Shown piece by piece: positions 19,797 through 30,032 of a DNA stretch of 64,000 nt. Within the stretch, counting starts at the first letter, position 1. Every line of letters begins with the position of its first letter. The stretch is from Macrocystis pyrifera. Lineage: Eukaryota; Sar; Phaeophyceae; Laminariales; Laminariaceae. A program made the position numbers and the translations under genes. The notes under the pieces were generated by a model, which was not told the origin of the DNA, did not search any database, and was given only the letters and a program-made list of their open reading frames with translations. The stretch lies in NCBI GenBank assembly GCA_031763025.1, contig JASSKH010000010.1:4583901-4647900 (forward strand), read 5' to 3'.

Positions 19797-20674
19797 GGGC
19801 AAAAGCCAAAATCAGGTATATACCTGATCCGTTTGAGCCAAAATCAGGTACATTCTAAAACCAAGTAAAAAACGCGCGCCATGAGGGGTGTGATGTCCAT
19901 GACAATCCGGAAAAAAAAAAGAATGCGCCTTTAAAGCATTAAGCGTGCCACATGGCCTCCAAAATCTGAATTGTTTTGTTTTCTTCAGGGTGTAGGGTGT
20001 AGGCACCACGGCCTCCACTTGGACCTGCAAAGAGTCACTATTAATATGCGTCGTTTGTTTCGCCACGGCGGGAGCGCCAAGAGTATTTACCCTGGCTCCC
20101 CCCCCCCGTTGGATGCTTTAAACCTTTCAGACCATCCTCGCGGAACCGCCTGCTCGGCACGAAATTATCTTGCCGTATCAAACCTGAGACCACCTCGACA
20201 CGACGCGTGGTGCAGACGAGTGCCCATGGTGCTGTAAAGACTGCTGTGAACATCGAAAACAACAGAGTACGCAACTGAAGCACATCGCACAACCCGAAGG
20301 AGAAAAAGTGAAACCAGCGTACGCATCATGTATGCGTGTATATACGTGCTTTTACGTACGATGTACGAGTACAGAGTTTATACGTCAATACAGAAGAATT
20401 TCTACCGAGGGAGGGCAGACGCATACGGAGACGAGAACACACAGCAGTGTACTTGTGGCCTCTCTGATTGGTTCAGAGTTGGCCAAAATCAGTTGAAAGC
20501 TAGACAGAGTAGAAAAAATCAGGTGTACCTTTGCCTTTTCGTGCCAAAATCAGTTACAATGTCAGCTTGGCCAATAGCAGGGCTCCTGGCGTGTGTTTGT
20601 ACTTGATTTCAGTGTCTAACAGTTACTGTTTGGGCACGAAAGTGGCCAGGTATACCTGATTTTGGCTAAAACCC
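19797..20674. mobile_element. TIR element, copy 1 (complete, 878 bp)
   Basis: It begins GGGCAAAAGCC and ends GGCTAAAACCC, with inverted ends built around GCCAAAATCAGGTATACCTG. The motif GAGCCAAAATCAGGTAC recurs inside the left end. No transposase frame is present, so it is non-autonomous. It aligns end to end with the 49.0 kb copy and with the split copy at 25.2-33.3 kb. It differs by a 7-base duplication (GTGTAGG near 19990). The flanks do not show the 9-bp duplication seen at copy 2. Confidence 0.85.
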
Positions 20675-21561
20675 TATTTTATAATGTTATATATCATGTA
20701 TCTTGTATATTGTGATATGCCACTTCATGTCTGCCCTCTATATATCGTGCTTTCGTGCTATTATCACCTACCAGGTATCTATCTACAGATGTACATCACC
20801 GCCGTGTTACATCGGTACTTCCTCGTGGGCCGTGTCACATCGGTAATTCCTCGTGGTTGGGGCCTGTGCCATATTGTGCTGGTAAAGCACTGGATCGGTA
20901 CTTAGCGATCTGTGCCTGCTACGTACTACCCGATACACCAAATGCATGAATGATTATACAGCAACCCCTTCTCCGCGAGGATATATCGCATGTAGACGTG
21001 TGGCGGCGCTTGACGATGTCGAAGGCGGCTGCCGTAGCTGTGTGGCTCCCTTGTGGCCGCAGGCGATGGCGCGTTCGACTCGCTCATCGCGGATTAAACC
21101 CGCACGACAGGAAGACAGCAGCGGGCACAGACCCCTGGTACGTCCCCCTTGTGTGTGCGTCACCCTTCGTACTCTTACTCGTACATACGTACCAGGTATA
21201 CTGCACCTATATTCCACCGAAAAAATACCAGGTACGCCCGAAAGATTCAAGACATATCGTCAAGACAGCAAATCGTCATATTATGCCACATATCGGATAG
21301 CTATATCACGTATTTCACCTCATATACGCCGATATATATATATAATCTTATTCCACCTTATATAGGCCGATATATCCTTTCATAGCGGACGTATATATCA
21401 TATGATATGCCAAATAAAATATAATATCACCTTTTAGTCACATCGTGCTGAAAGCCCCTATATATACAACATAGCAATGTAATACGATATGATATATATA
21501 TCGCACGTTGCGGCGAAAAAAAACATGACTAAAGCACTATGGAAATATCATGCATGTATAT
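20675..21561. other. No gene recognised; AT-rich with TATA-type dyads
   Basis: Repeated CATCGGTA(C/A)TTCCTCGTGG lies at 20813-20860. Many GATATATC/CATATATCGG dyads lie at 21280-21500. The 139-residue frame at 20946-21365 ends in AT-repeat coding and is not credible. Confidence 0.5.
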
Positions 21562-22560
21562 CGGGGAGGAGGGGCAACAAGAGGAGTAGCAGAAAACCCG
21601 ACCAAGGGAATGCGGAGAGGGGGGGAAGAGGAGTAGCAGGGAAACTGCAGTGGACGAAAGTAGGGAGGAGATGGCAGATAGGGTAGCCAGGTACCGGGCA
21701 GACTAAGAAGTAGAAGATGCCTATACTACTCGTACCACCAACTGGTGCAGCTGGTTCGAACGTGGTCTTCCTTTGTCTTCCTGTTGTTTTTGTTTATTTT
21801 TATTTCATTTTATTGTCTTCTTTGCGGTGACCCTATGTGATTTTCATTTCTCTTCCTTTCTCCGATTGATAAGCCTTATTGAAGGAGTCGTGTGGCGTGG
21901 GTGGATGACGAGCCTGCTCTGCTTGTTTCGTACTGTCTGACGCCGAGGGGCCGGGCATAGTTGACGAACGCTGGACGATGGTGGCAGACAGGGTAACAAG
22001 GTACCAGGCGGGCCAGCAGGGAGACCCTGGCTGTGCTACTCGTACCATAAACTGCTGCCGCTACCTGGAGCATGCCTTGTGCTTTGTTTGGTTTGCCTGT
22101 TATTTTTTTTCCCTTGGTTCTTAGTCTTACTCTGTTGACGACTAGTGGTGTTTTCTTCTTTTTCTTTTTTTTCCAGCTCGTTCTTTTCAAGTGTCTGCCA
22201 CGTCCCCTACGTGGGGGTACGATGGTTTGCTGCTATACTGAAGTATATACATATACCAGGTATATCTAGTTTCTTTTTTTGTTTCTTTTCTCTTTCGAAT
22301 TGTCTTTGTTTTTGTTTTTGTTTTTTCTCTTTGTTTCGTTTTTGTTTCTCTAGGTGATGGAATGTGTATGTCGTGCCTGTCGTACGCAGTATGATGACAT
22401 GGCATTGCATTACATACGTGGCAACGTAGTATCTCTGTGGCGTAGCTTTGTGACCACAGAACTTGTATCTCTCTAGGTTTGAAGAATCGGCACGGACACT
22501 GGTTGTGCTGGATGTCGACGCGTAGAAAGAACGGTTTAATATGTGAAGAAAACAACAACA
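21562..22560 (+). mobile_element. LINE 3' end copy
   Basis: It starts inside the C-terminal coding end (Arg/Gly-rich, stop after ...RYRAD at ~21705), runs through the full 3' untranslated region and ends GGTTTAATATGTGAAGAAAAC plus CAA repeats. It is close to the corresponding part of LINE-B. A second motif, (GGTACCAGGCGGGCCAGC) near 22000, repeats the coding end in diverged form. Confidence 0.85.
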
Positions 22561-22848
22561 TATCGTATAGGGGGTAATCTTCTCCTTTTCTTTTTCGGTT
22601 TGGTTCTTCGTTGCTTCTCTTTTATTATGGTGTATTTTGGTTGCTGGCGAATGCATGTGTGTATGTTGTGTCGGCCGCACCTAGTGCGAAGGCATGGTAT
22701 TGCGTGGCCTCTATTAATGCATAACGGTGTGTCGTAGTCTGTGACCACAGAGCTCGTATCTTTCTAGGGTAGAGAATCAGCACGGACACTGGGCTTGCTG
22801 GATGTCGACGAGTAGCAGAACGGTTTAATGTGAAGAACACACACACAT
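22561..22848 (+). mobile_element. LINE 3' end, CA-tailed type
   Basis: The sequence matches the terminal block of LINE-A in reverse (GTCGGCCGCACCTAGTGCG, TGCTGGATGTCGACGAGTAG) and ends GGTTTAATGTGAAGAAC plus CA repeats. It abuts the CAA-tailed copy directly. Confidence 0.8.
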
Positions 22849-23199
22849 ATTAATAGTAGGTTAGCCCTGTACTGATACCAGGCTCTACTGATTTTCACTA
22901 TGTTTTCTTTCTTCCTTTCTCCGATTGATAAGCCTTATAGAAGGAGTCGTGTGGCCTGGGTGGATGACGAGCCTGCTTTGCTTGTTTCGTATTGTCTGAC
23001 GCCAAGGGGCCCGGCATAGTTGACGAACGCTGGACGATGGTGGCAGACAGGGTAGCAAGGTACCAGGCGGCCCAGCAGGGAGACCCTGACTGTGCTACTC
23101 GTACCATAAACTGCTACCGCTACCTGGAGCATGCCTTGTGCTTTGTTTGGTTTGCCTTTCCCTTGGTTCTTACTTTTACTCTGTTGACGATTACGGGGG

Positions 23200-23526
23200 A
23201 GCCGGCGTCCCCGGTGGCTTGGTAGGTGGTCCGCGTGCCTGTCAAGATCAATTTCGCGGGTTCGAGTCTCACCGAGTGCATGCTCGTAGGGGCTGTTTCT
23301 TGCATTAAAGAGATTGATTAGCGGAAAGCGCGAGAGCGTGAGTTAGCTACATTCGATGAAAATCGACGAGCAGTGGGAATGCTGAACCCTATGCGCGATA
23401 AAAACTGAAGGCACGTACCGGGGGGGAGAAGGGAAGACACCTGTGACCACGGCTTGTCCAGAAGGTCGTCGAGGGTAACACCTCTTACGAATTAGGCTGG
23501 AAAGTGAAAGTGATGAGTAAAAAAAA

Positions 23527-23560
<34 letters not shown>
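23200..23560 (+). mobile_element. tRNA-derived SINE, copy 1
   Basis: A tRNA-like head (GGCGTCCCCGGTGGCTTGG as A box region; B box GGGTTCGAGTCTC at ~23261) is followed by a ~230-base body (AGCGGAAAGCGCGAGAGCG, ATGCTGAACCCTATGCGCG, CACCTGTGACCACGGCTTG). The tail is GTGATGAGT, A-run and (AAT)n. Pol III boxes, body and simple tail are the hallmarks of a SINE. The head is most similar in layout to the complete copy at 45.4-45.7 kb. Confidence 0.85.
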
Positions 23561-23634
23561 GGACCTATGGTAAACATAAAAACCTACCTGGTATATATTT
23601 ACCTATTTTTACTAGCAATATTTGGTCCTATTTA
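23559..23634. mobile_element. Fragment of the 110-120-bp foldback element
   Basis: TAGGACCTATGG to TTTGGTCCTATTTA matches the interior of the foldback element at 36279-36389, without its outer ends. It lies exactly between SINE copies 1 and 2. Confidence 0.7.
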
Positions 23635-23933
23635 GGTGGTCCGCGAGCCTATCAAGATCAATTTCGTGAGTTCGAGTCTCACCGAGTGCATGCTCATAGG
23701 GACTTTTTCTTGCGTAAAATTGATTTTAGCGGAAAGCGCGAGAGCGTGAGTTAGCTACATTCGATGAAAATCGACGAGCAGTGGGAATGCTGAACCCTAT
23801 GCGCGATAAAAATAAAGGCACGTGCCGGGGGGGAGAAGGGAAGACACCTGTGACCACGGCTTGTCCAGAAGGTCGTCGAGGGTAAAACCTCTTACGAATA
23901 AGGCTGGAAAGTGAAAGTGATGAGTAAAAAAAA
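23634..23933 (+). mobile_element. tRNA-derived SINE, copy 2 (5'-truncated head)
   Basis: It begins within the tRNA-like head (GGTGGTCCGCG), keeps the B box GAGTTCGAGTCTC, and then matches copy 1 closely to GTGATGAGT plus an A8 tail. The A box is lost. Confidence 0.85.
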
Positions 23934-24295
23934 GAGATCCCCTGCGGGGGGGGGTACGATGGTTTGTTGCTATATACCTGATATATATATACACCAGGTA
24001 TATATATTTGTTTCTTTTTCTCTTTCGAATTGTCTTTGTTCTTGTTTTTTTTCTCTTTGTTTCGTTTAGTTTCTCTAGGTCATGGAATGTTTATGTCGTG
24101 CGTGTCGTACGCAGTATGATGACATGGCATTGCATTGCGTACGTGTCAACGTAGTATCTCTGCTGTGGCGTAGTTTTGTGACCACAGAACTTGTATCTCT
24201 CTTGGATTGAAGAATCGGCACGGACACTGGTTGTGCTGGATGTCGACGGGTAGAAAGAACGGTTTAATGTGAAGAAAAAAAAAAACAACAACAAC

Positions 24296-25181
24296 TAGGA
24301 ATACAGGCTGTTCAAGTCAAAAACACCCCTAAAGATACCTAGGTCACAGAGTGCAAAACCTACTCGAACAAACTGACGTGCATCCCATACTGCTGTTATA
24401 AATTTTGAAATACGTCAGCTGTGATGAGTTCGGCTGATTTTCTTATTATTTTTTTTTGCAAAACCTACTCGAAAAAACTGTCGTGCATCCCACAATTTTA
24501 TAAACAAGTTTTTTAAGTACGTCAGCTGTGATGAGTTCGACTGATTAAATAGTTGATACTCAATTTTGCAAGCTGATTAATAATTGAAAAACACGAGCTA
24601 ATGAGTAGAGAGCGCACTAATATCGTGATCATTCCGTGAGCTCGTCACCAACCACCTTCTTGTAAAGCACAAGCTTGCGGCATCGAGTCTTGGTCCAGAC
24701 CTTGGTGCAAGTATTGGCCGGGAGAGTTTTAGGTGGGAATACAAGGAGCTGTAGCTTCAAGTGCGCTGCTCGAACGTCTGACTGAACAACACAGAGACCA
24801 CTTCTGGACTATCATCGCCGCATATTCAGGTGAACAACCGCGCGCGTGCACTCGTACAAGTTTTATGCGTGTATTTATGTCGATCGTATCAGGAAGAGAT
24901 GATAAATACACCATGAATAAGTCCCCAACAATACTCGTCGACACGATCTGATCAACGATACTGGAAAGGAGCGTGGTTCAGCATCTACACAAACATGGAG
25001 TCAATTGCCGGTAGAGCAGTCTATTGTTATAGCTCTCTTTAGCATCAGAATTCAAACGTTTTACTCATACGATGTATAGTAGTACCTGGTATGCACTTTT
25101 GATCTCATAGATTTCGCACCACCTCGCCCAGTACTGCAGCACTGCCCACCTTTCTTCGTCGAATTGACATACCTTGGTACA
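24296..25181. other. No gene recognised; ~107-bp tandem duplication
   Basis: Two units (about 24354-24434 and 24461-24547) share GCAAAACCTACTCGAA, CGTGCATCCCA and ACGTCAGCTGTGATGAG. A 72-residue plus frame at 24733-24951 has protein-like composition but no family I recognise and no splice evidence. Confidence 0.5.
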
Positions 25182-25190
25182 CAATATAAT
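25182..25190. repeat. Left 9-bp target duplication CAATATAAT
   Basis: CAATATAAT immediately precedes GGGCAAATGCC and recurs at 33271-33279 immediately after the ACCCC end, more than 8 kb away. Confidence 0.8.
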
Positions 25191-25335
25191 GGGCAAATGC
25201 CAAAATAAGGTATACCTGATCCGTTTGAGCCAAACTCAGGTATATGCTAAAATCAAGTAAAAAACGCGCGCCACGAGCGGTGTGATGTCCATGACAATCC
25301 GGAAAAAAAAAAAAAAGAATGGGCCTAAGCATTAA

Positions 25336-25424
25336 CCCCTTTAGTACCGCAGTCCCGATTTGGGGACAAACCAGTCTAATTCCAAGTGATTTTTCCCCAA
25401 AACGGGACTGCGGTACTAAATGGG
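25336..25424. mobile_element. 89-bp piggyBac-like MITE with TTAA duplication
   Basis: Inverted ends CCCCTTTAGTACCGCAGTCC and its near-complement at 25403-25424 are flanked by TTAA on both sides (25332-25335, 25425-25428). TIR elements 1 and 3 carry the empty site GCATTAAGCGTGCC with a single TTAA. A CCC start, TTAA target and no coding capacity fit a piggyBac-type non-autonomous element. Confidence 0.85.
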
Positions 25425-25738
25425 TTAAGCGTGCCACATGGCCTCCAAAATCTGTTTTTTTTTGTTTTCCTCAGGGTGTAGGTACCACGGACTCCACTTG
25501 GACCTGCAAAGAGTCACTATTAATATGCTTCGTTTGTTTCGCAACGGCGGGAGAGCAAAAAGTATTTACTCTGGCGCCCCCCCCCCGTTGACAGCTTTAA
25601 AGCTTCCAGACCGTCCTCGCGGAACCGCCTGCTCGGCACGAAATTATCTTGCCGTACCAAACCTGAGACCACCTCGACGCGGGGTGGTGCAGACGAAACG
25701 CCGAGTGTCCATGGCGCTGTAAAGACTGCTGTGAACAT

Positions 25739-28258
25739 GTGTGTGTGTGTGTGTTCTTCACATTAAACCGTTCTTCTACTCGTCGACATCCAGCAAGCCC
25801 AGTGTCGGTGCTGATTCTTCACCCTAGAAAGATACGAGCTCTGTGGTCACAGACTACGACACAGAGATAACACACCGTGATGCATTAATAGCCTACGTAA
25901 TACCATGCCTTCGCACTAGGTGCGGCCGACACAACATACATACATACGCCAGCAACCAAAATACACCATAAAGAAAGAGAAGCAACGAAAAAACCAAACC
26001 GACAAAGAACAAGAAAAAGAAAAAGAAAAGGGGAAGAATCCCAAATAAATAAATAAAATGGGAAGCCAAAGCTCAGACACATACATACTTACCCCGAGCA
26101 TGAGCCAAAAGGGACGTGCAAGGGGAAAGATACGAGAAGGAAAAAGGGGACTATGCATCCCGGTGAACATTTAACTAAGTAAAAAGAGCAATAGTGAGTG
26201 GGCCAAAATACGCTCGTCACCCACCCACTATGTAGTACTTCTTTCATAAGGATAAGAAGGGAAAAAAATCAAAATGCATACCGAACGGCCGCAGCAGTTG
26301 GCGGTACGAGTAGCAAAGAAAAGTCCAACCTATTAGTCGGCCTGGTACCTTGCTACCCTATCTGCGGCCTCTCTGCTACTCTCTTCTACCGCGGTTTCCC
26401 TTCTACTCCTCCTGTTCCCCCCCCTGCCCCCATACACTTGTACGGTGTTCCTTCTACCCCTCCTGCTGTTACCCCTCCCTCCATTCCCTCTAACACTACC
26501 TGCAGCGGATGCACGGCGCTGTCTACTCAGCTTGGCCTCAGCCTCGTGCCACCTGCCCATGAACTGTTCAGCTGCTTCGAGGATTCCCCGGTACCACTTT
26601 CCCGTCTGTTTTGCTGCAGTGGGCCACAGTGCGGTCCCAACTCCAAAGACGTCTCCTGAGAGTTCCCCCTCCCCTCCATTTCCCTCTAAGGGACTACCTG
26701 CAGCGGATGCACGGCGCTGCTACTCAGCTGCCATCATCCTCGTGCACCTGCCCTGAACTGTTCAGCTCTTGATAGGAGATTCCCCGGTAAACCACTTTCC
26801 CGCTGTTTAGAGCTGCAGTGGGCCACAAAGGGAGTCTTCCGTTGATCCCTCGGTGGCTTTGAACACTCTAAGGTCCTCAGCAATTGCCCTAGGCCAAGTC
26901 TTGGGCTGCCCGCCTGGTTTCGGGCTCCCCCCACCAGCGATCGTCCCGAACATCAACCGACTGGGCAATCGCCCCTCGTGTTGCCGCACCACAGCCCCCG
27001 CAAAGAAGAGTCGCCGTTTACGGATGGTCGTTTCGATACTTTCGCATCGTGTTATCCTGAGCGCCTTCGCATACGAGAGGGTGGTGTGGTCGGTGCGTAG
27101 TCGGCGCTGGAAACCAATGACTCGCAGAAGGACTTCGTGGTGGGCTGATCGAAACTTGGCGAAGTGGTCCGCATTGAGGGTCCACGTCACGCAACCGTAC
27201 AGCAAGGTCTCAATCACCTCGGCCTTCAGCATCCGGACTTTCAGACTAAGCGGTGCGTTCGTCCTATCGTACAGTTCCGGACCATACCGTTTGAGGCATG
27301 CCCGCATCAGACGGATTCGTCGCTCGATTTCGAAGGAGAGGTCAGCGTTCTCGTGGATAATGCCTCCTAGGTACAAAAACTGGGTCGTCTGTTTATACTT
27401 TTGGCCTGCAGCTTCGATCGCGAGCGGTGAGGTGGTAAACGTCTGATCCGGTGTTCGTAGGAGCATCGTCTCTGTCTTCTTCTCGGATACCGTGAGACCT
27501 ACTGCTTCGAAGACAGTCACGATGACTGTCATCATTCTTGCAAGGCCTTCCGCCGACCTTGAGACTATCCCTGCGTCGTCTGCATACAACATGCCCCACA
27601 CAGCCCTTTGCACGCATGCCAACGGTTCCTCTTTTCCGACAACCCTGTCCTCTTCGAGATGAACCAAATCCCTTACGATGCATTCGTCTTTGCTGAGGCG
27701 TACCAGCACGATGTGTATCGCAGCGGCGAAGAACACGTTGAACAGTAACGGCGATAGTACGCAGCCTTGCCGCAGTCCCTGGGTTACATTGAACCAGTCC
27801 GAGTGTTCACCGTCATCCGCACGAACGCGAGCCCGCATGCCTTCGTGAAAATTGCGAATGATTGTGAGCATCTTGGTTGGTACACCAAGGCGTGTGAGTA
27901 CCTCCCACAACAGTTCTCGGTCGACAGAGTCGTACGCTTTCTGCAAGTCGATGAAGCACATGTACAGGGGGATTTTCTTCTGCCGCCCGAGCTGCTGCAA
28001 CCGGCGCACGACAAACAGCATATCGGCTGTTGACCGTGCGGGGCGGAAGCCGCACTGTTCTTCAGGGAGTATATGCTCGGTCTCGCAGTAGCTGCTTAGA
28101 CGGGACGCAACGATTTTCAGCAACACCTTGCCTGCGTGAGCAACAAGCGAAATACCTCTGTAGTTGTTGCAATCAGTTCTATCCTTCTTTTTATGAAGGG
28201 TTTTTATGATCGCATCTTTCCATTGCTGGGGGACTTCTCCCGTTACCCAAACGTTAAC
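25739..28258 (-). mobile_element. LINE-A, 5'-truncated, with AACAT target duplication
   Basis: The 3' end is the GT repeat at 25739 (CA tail on the coding strand), with a 3' region diverged from LINE-B. The 5' truncation lies inside the reverse transcriptase at 28258. AACAT occurs at 25734-25738 and 28259-28263, and the undisturbed site in TIR copy 3 reads GTGAACATAGAAAAC. This is a clean target-primed insertion. Confidence 0.88.
26333..26806 (-). pseudogene. LINE-A C-terminal coding end, duplicated and damaged
   Basis: The coding end (WHEAEAKLSRQRRASAAG, ending ARYQAD) is present at 26333-26560. A second, poorer copy of part of it lies at about 26690-26830, repeating GCGGATGCACGGCGCTG, CTGAACTGTTCAGCT and CTGCAGTGGGCCAC with many small indels. 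The RT frame stops at 26807 within the second unit. Confidence 0.7.
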
Positions 28259-28354
28259 AACATAGAAAACAACAGAGTCGTACACACAACAACTATTAAT
28301 ACCTGAAGCACATTGCACAGCCCAAAGGAGAAAAAGTGAAACCAGCGTACGCAT
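26807..28354 (-). CDS. LINE-A reverse transcriptase (partial, chimeric N-terminus)
   Basis: This is a 515-residue frame. Residues 1-32 are not LINE: they come from TIR-element sequence (28259-28354) and only by chance resemble a signal peptide. From residue ~33 ([15 protein letters not shown]) it is LINE reverse transcriptase. It holds [22 protein letters not shown], motif [30 protein letters not shown], the catalytic YADD (257-260) and VSEKKTETM. After these comes the C-terminal [21 protein letters not shown] region. The endonuclease is missing through 5' truncation. The catalytic centre looks intact, but a functional protein is unlikely. Confidence 0.85.
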   Translation of the reverse strand: MRTLVSLFLLWAVQCASGINSCCVYDSVVFYVVNVWVTGEVPQQWKDAIIKTLHKKKDRTDCNNYRGISLVAHAGKVLLKIVASRLSSYCETEHILPEEQCGFRPARSTADMLFVVRRLQQLGRQKKIPLYMCFIDLQKAYDSVDRELLWEVLTRLGVPTKMLTIIRNFHEGMRARVRADDGEHSDWFNVTQGLRQGCVLSPLLFNVFFAAAIHIVLVRLSKDECIVRDLVHLEEDRVVGKEEPLACVQRAVWGMLYADDAGIVSRSAEGLARMMTVIVTVFEAVGLTVSEKKTETMLLRTPDQTFTTSPLAIEAAGQKYKQTTQFLYLGGIIHENADLSFEIERRIRLMRACLKRYGPELYDRTNAPLSLKVRMLKAEVIETLLYGCVTWTLNADHFAKFRSAHHEVLLRVIGFQRRLRTDHTTLSYAKALRITRCESIETTIRKRRLFFAGAVVRQHEGRLPSRLMFGTIAGGGSPKPGGQPKTWPRAIAEDLRVFKATEGSTEDSLCGPLQL

Positions 28355-29238
28355 GTATGCATGTATATACGTGCTTTTACGTTGTTGTTGTTGTTGTTTT
28401 CTTCACATTAAACCGTTCTTTCTACCCGTCGACATCCAGCACAACCAGTGTCCGTGCCGATTCTTCAAACCTAGAGAGATACAAGTTCTGTGGTCACAAA
28501 GCTACGCCACAGAGATACTACGTTGCCACGTATGTAATGCAATGCCATGCCATCATACTGCGTACGACATGCACGACATACACATTCCATGACCTAGAGA
28601 AACAAAAACGAAACAAAGAGAAAAAACAAAAACAAAAACAAAGACAATTCGAAAGAGAAAAGAAACAAAAAAAGAAACTAGATATACCTGGTATATGTAT
28701 ATACTTCAGTATAGCAGCAAACCATCGTACCCCCACGTAGGGGACGTGGCAGACACTTGAAAAGAACGAGCTGGAAAAAAAAAGAAAAAGAAGAAAACAC
28801 CACTAGTCGTCAACAGAGTAAGACTAAGAACCAAGGGAAAAATAACAGGCAAACCAAACAAAGCACAAGGCATGCTCCAGGTAGCGGCAGCAGTTTATGG
28901 TACGAGTAGCACAGCCAGGGTCTCCCTGCTGGCCCGCCTGGTACCTTGTTACCCTGTCTGCCACCATCGTCCAGCGTTCGTCAACTATGCCCGGCCCCTC
29001 GGCGTCAGACAGTACGACACAAGCAGAGCAGGCTCGTCATCCACCCACGCCACACGACTCCTTCAATAAGGCTTATCAATCGGAGAAAGGAAGAGAAATG
29101 AAAATCACATAGGGTCACCGCAAAGAAGACAATAAAATGAAATAAAAATAAACAAAAACAACAGGAAGACAAAGGAAGACCACGTTCGAACCAGCTGCAC
29201 CAGTTGGTGGTACGAGTAGTATAGGCATCTTCTACTTC

Positions 29239-30032
29239 TTAGTCTGCCCGGTACCTGGCTACCCTATCTGCCATCTCCTTCCTACTTTCGTCCACTGCAG
29301 TTTCCCTGCTACTCCTCTTCCCCCCCCTCTCCGCATTCCCTTGGTCGGGTTTTCTGCTACTCCTCTTGTTGCCCCTCCTCCCCCCATTCCCTTGGACACC
29401 ACCCACGGCGGATGCGCGGCGCTGCCTGCTCAGCTCAGCCTCAGCCTCGTGCCACCTCACCATGAACCGTTCGGCTGCTTCCAGGATCCCCCGGTACCAC
29501 TTCCCCGCCTTTTTTGCAGCAGTGGGCCACAGTGCGGTCTCAACTCCAAACACAAAGGGAGCAAGTTCCGTTGACCCTTCGGTGGCGCCGAACTCCCTAA
29601 GGTCTTCGACTACGCATCTATGCCAAGTCTTAACCTGTCCGCCAGGTCTCGGGTTCTCCCCACCAGCAATCGTCCCGAACATCACCCGGCTGGGTAATCG
29701 ATCCTTGCTTTGCCGTGCCACCCCCCCCCGCGAAGAAGAGACGCCGTTTGCGGATGGTCGTTTCGATGCTCTCGCAACGTGTCATCTTGAGGGCCTTCGC
29801 GTACGAGAGGGTAGCATGGTCAGTACGAAGTCGGCGTTGGAAGCCAATGGCTCGCAACAGGACTTGGTGGTGAGCCGTTCGAAGCTTGGCAAAGTGTTCC
29901 GCTCTGAGGGTCCACGTCACACACCCGTAGAGCAGGGTCTCAATCACCTCGGCCTTCAGCATTCGAACTTTCAGGCTAGGGGGGGGCGGTCGTCCTATCA
30001 TACAGCTCCGGGCCGAACCGTTTGAGGCATGC
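29239..30032 (-). pseudogene. LINE-B C-terminal region after stop and frameshifts
   Basis: Beyond the TGA at 30033-30035 the C-terminal part continues in other phases: [18 protein letters not shown] (in frame 30079-29630), then VARQSKDRLPSRVMFGTIAG-like sequence (29721-29239), ending RYRAD. The phase changes map to G/C runs near 29980-29990 and 29720-29729. LINE-A shows the uninterrupted order, so these are at least three inactivating lesions. Confidence 0.8.

Larger units (their letters stand above)
22890..24295 (+). mobile_element. LINE 3' end interrupted by SINE/MITE cluster
   Basis: LINE 3' region runs 22890-23192 (CTCCGATTGATAAGCC to CTGTTGACGA) and resumes at 23934 (AGATCCCCTGCGGGG) through GGTTTAATGTGAAGAA plus A/CAA repeats at 24295. 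About 70 bases of LINE sequence expected between the two parts are missing, so the interruption came with a deletion. Confidence 0.75.

Noticed and set aside
20946..21365. 139-residue plus-strand frame
   Set aside because: The C-terminal part translates AT-rich dyads and no family matches.
23221..23285. Functional tRNA gene
   Set aside because: Pol III boxes are present but the acceptor ends do not pair and a SINE body follows directly.
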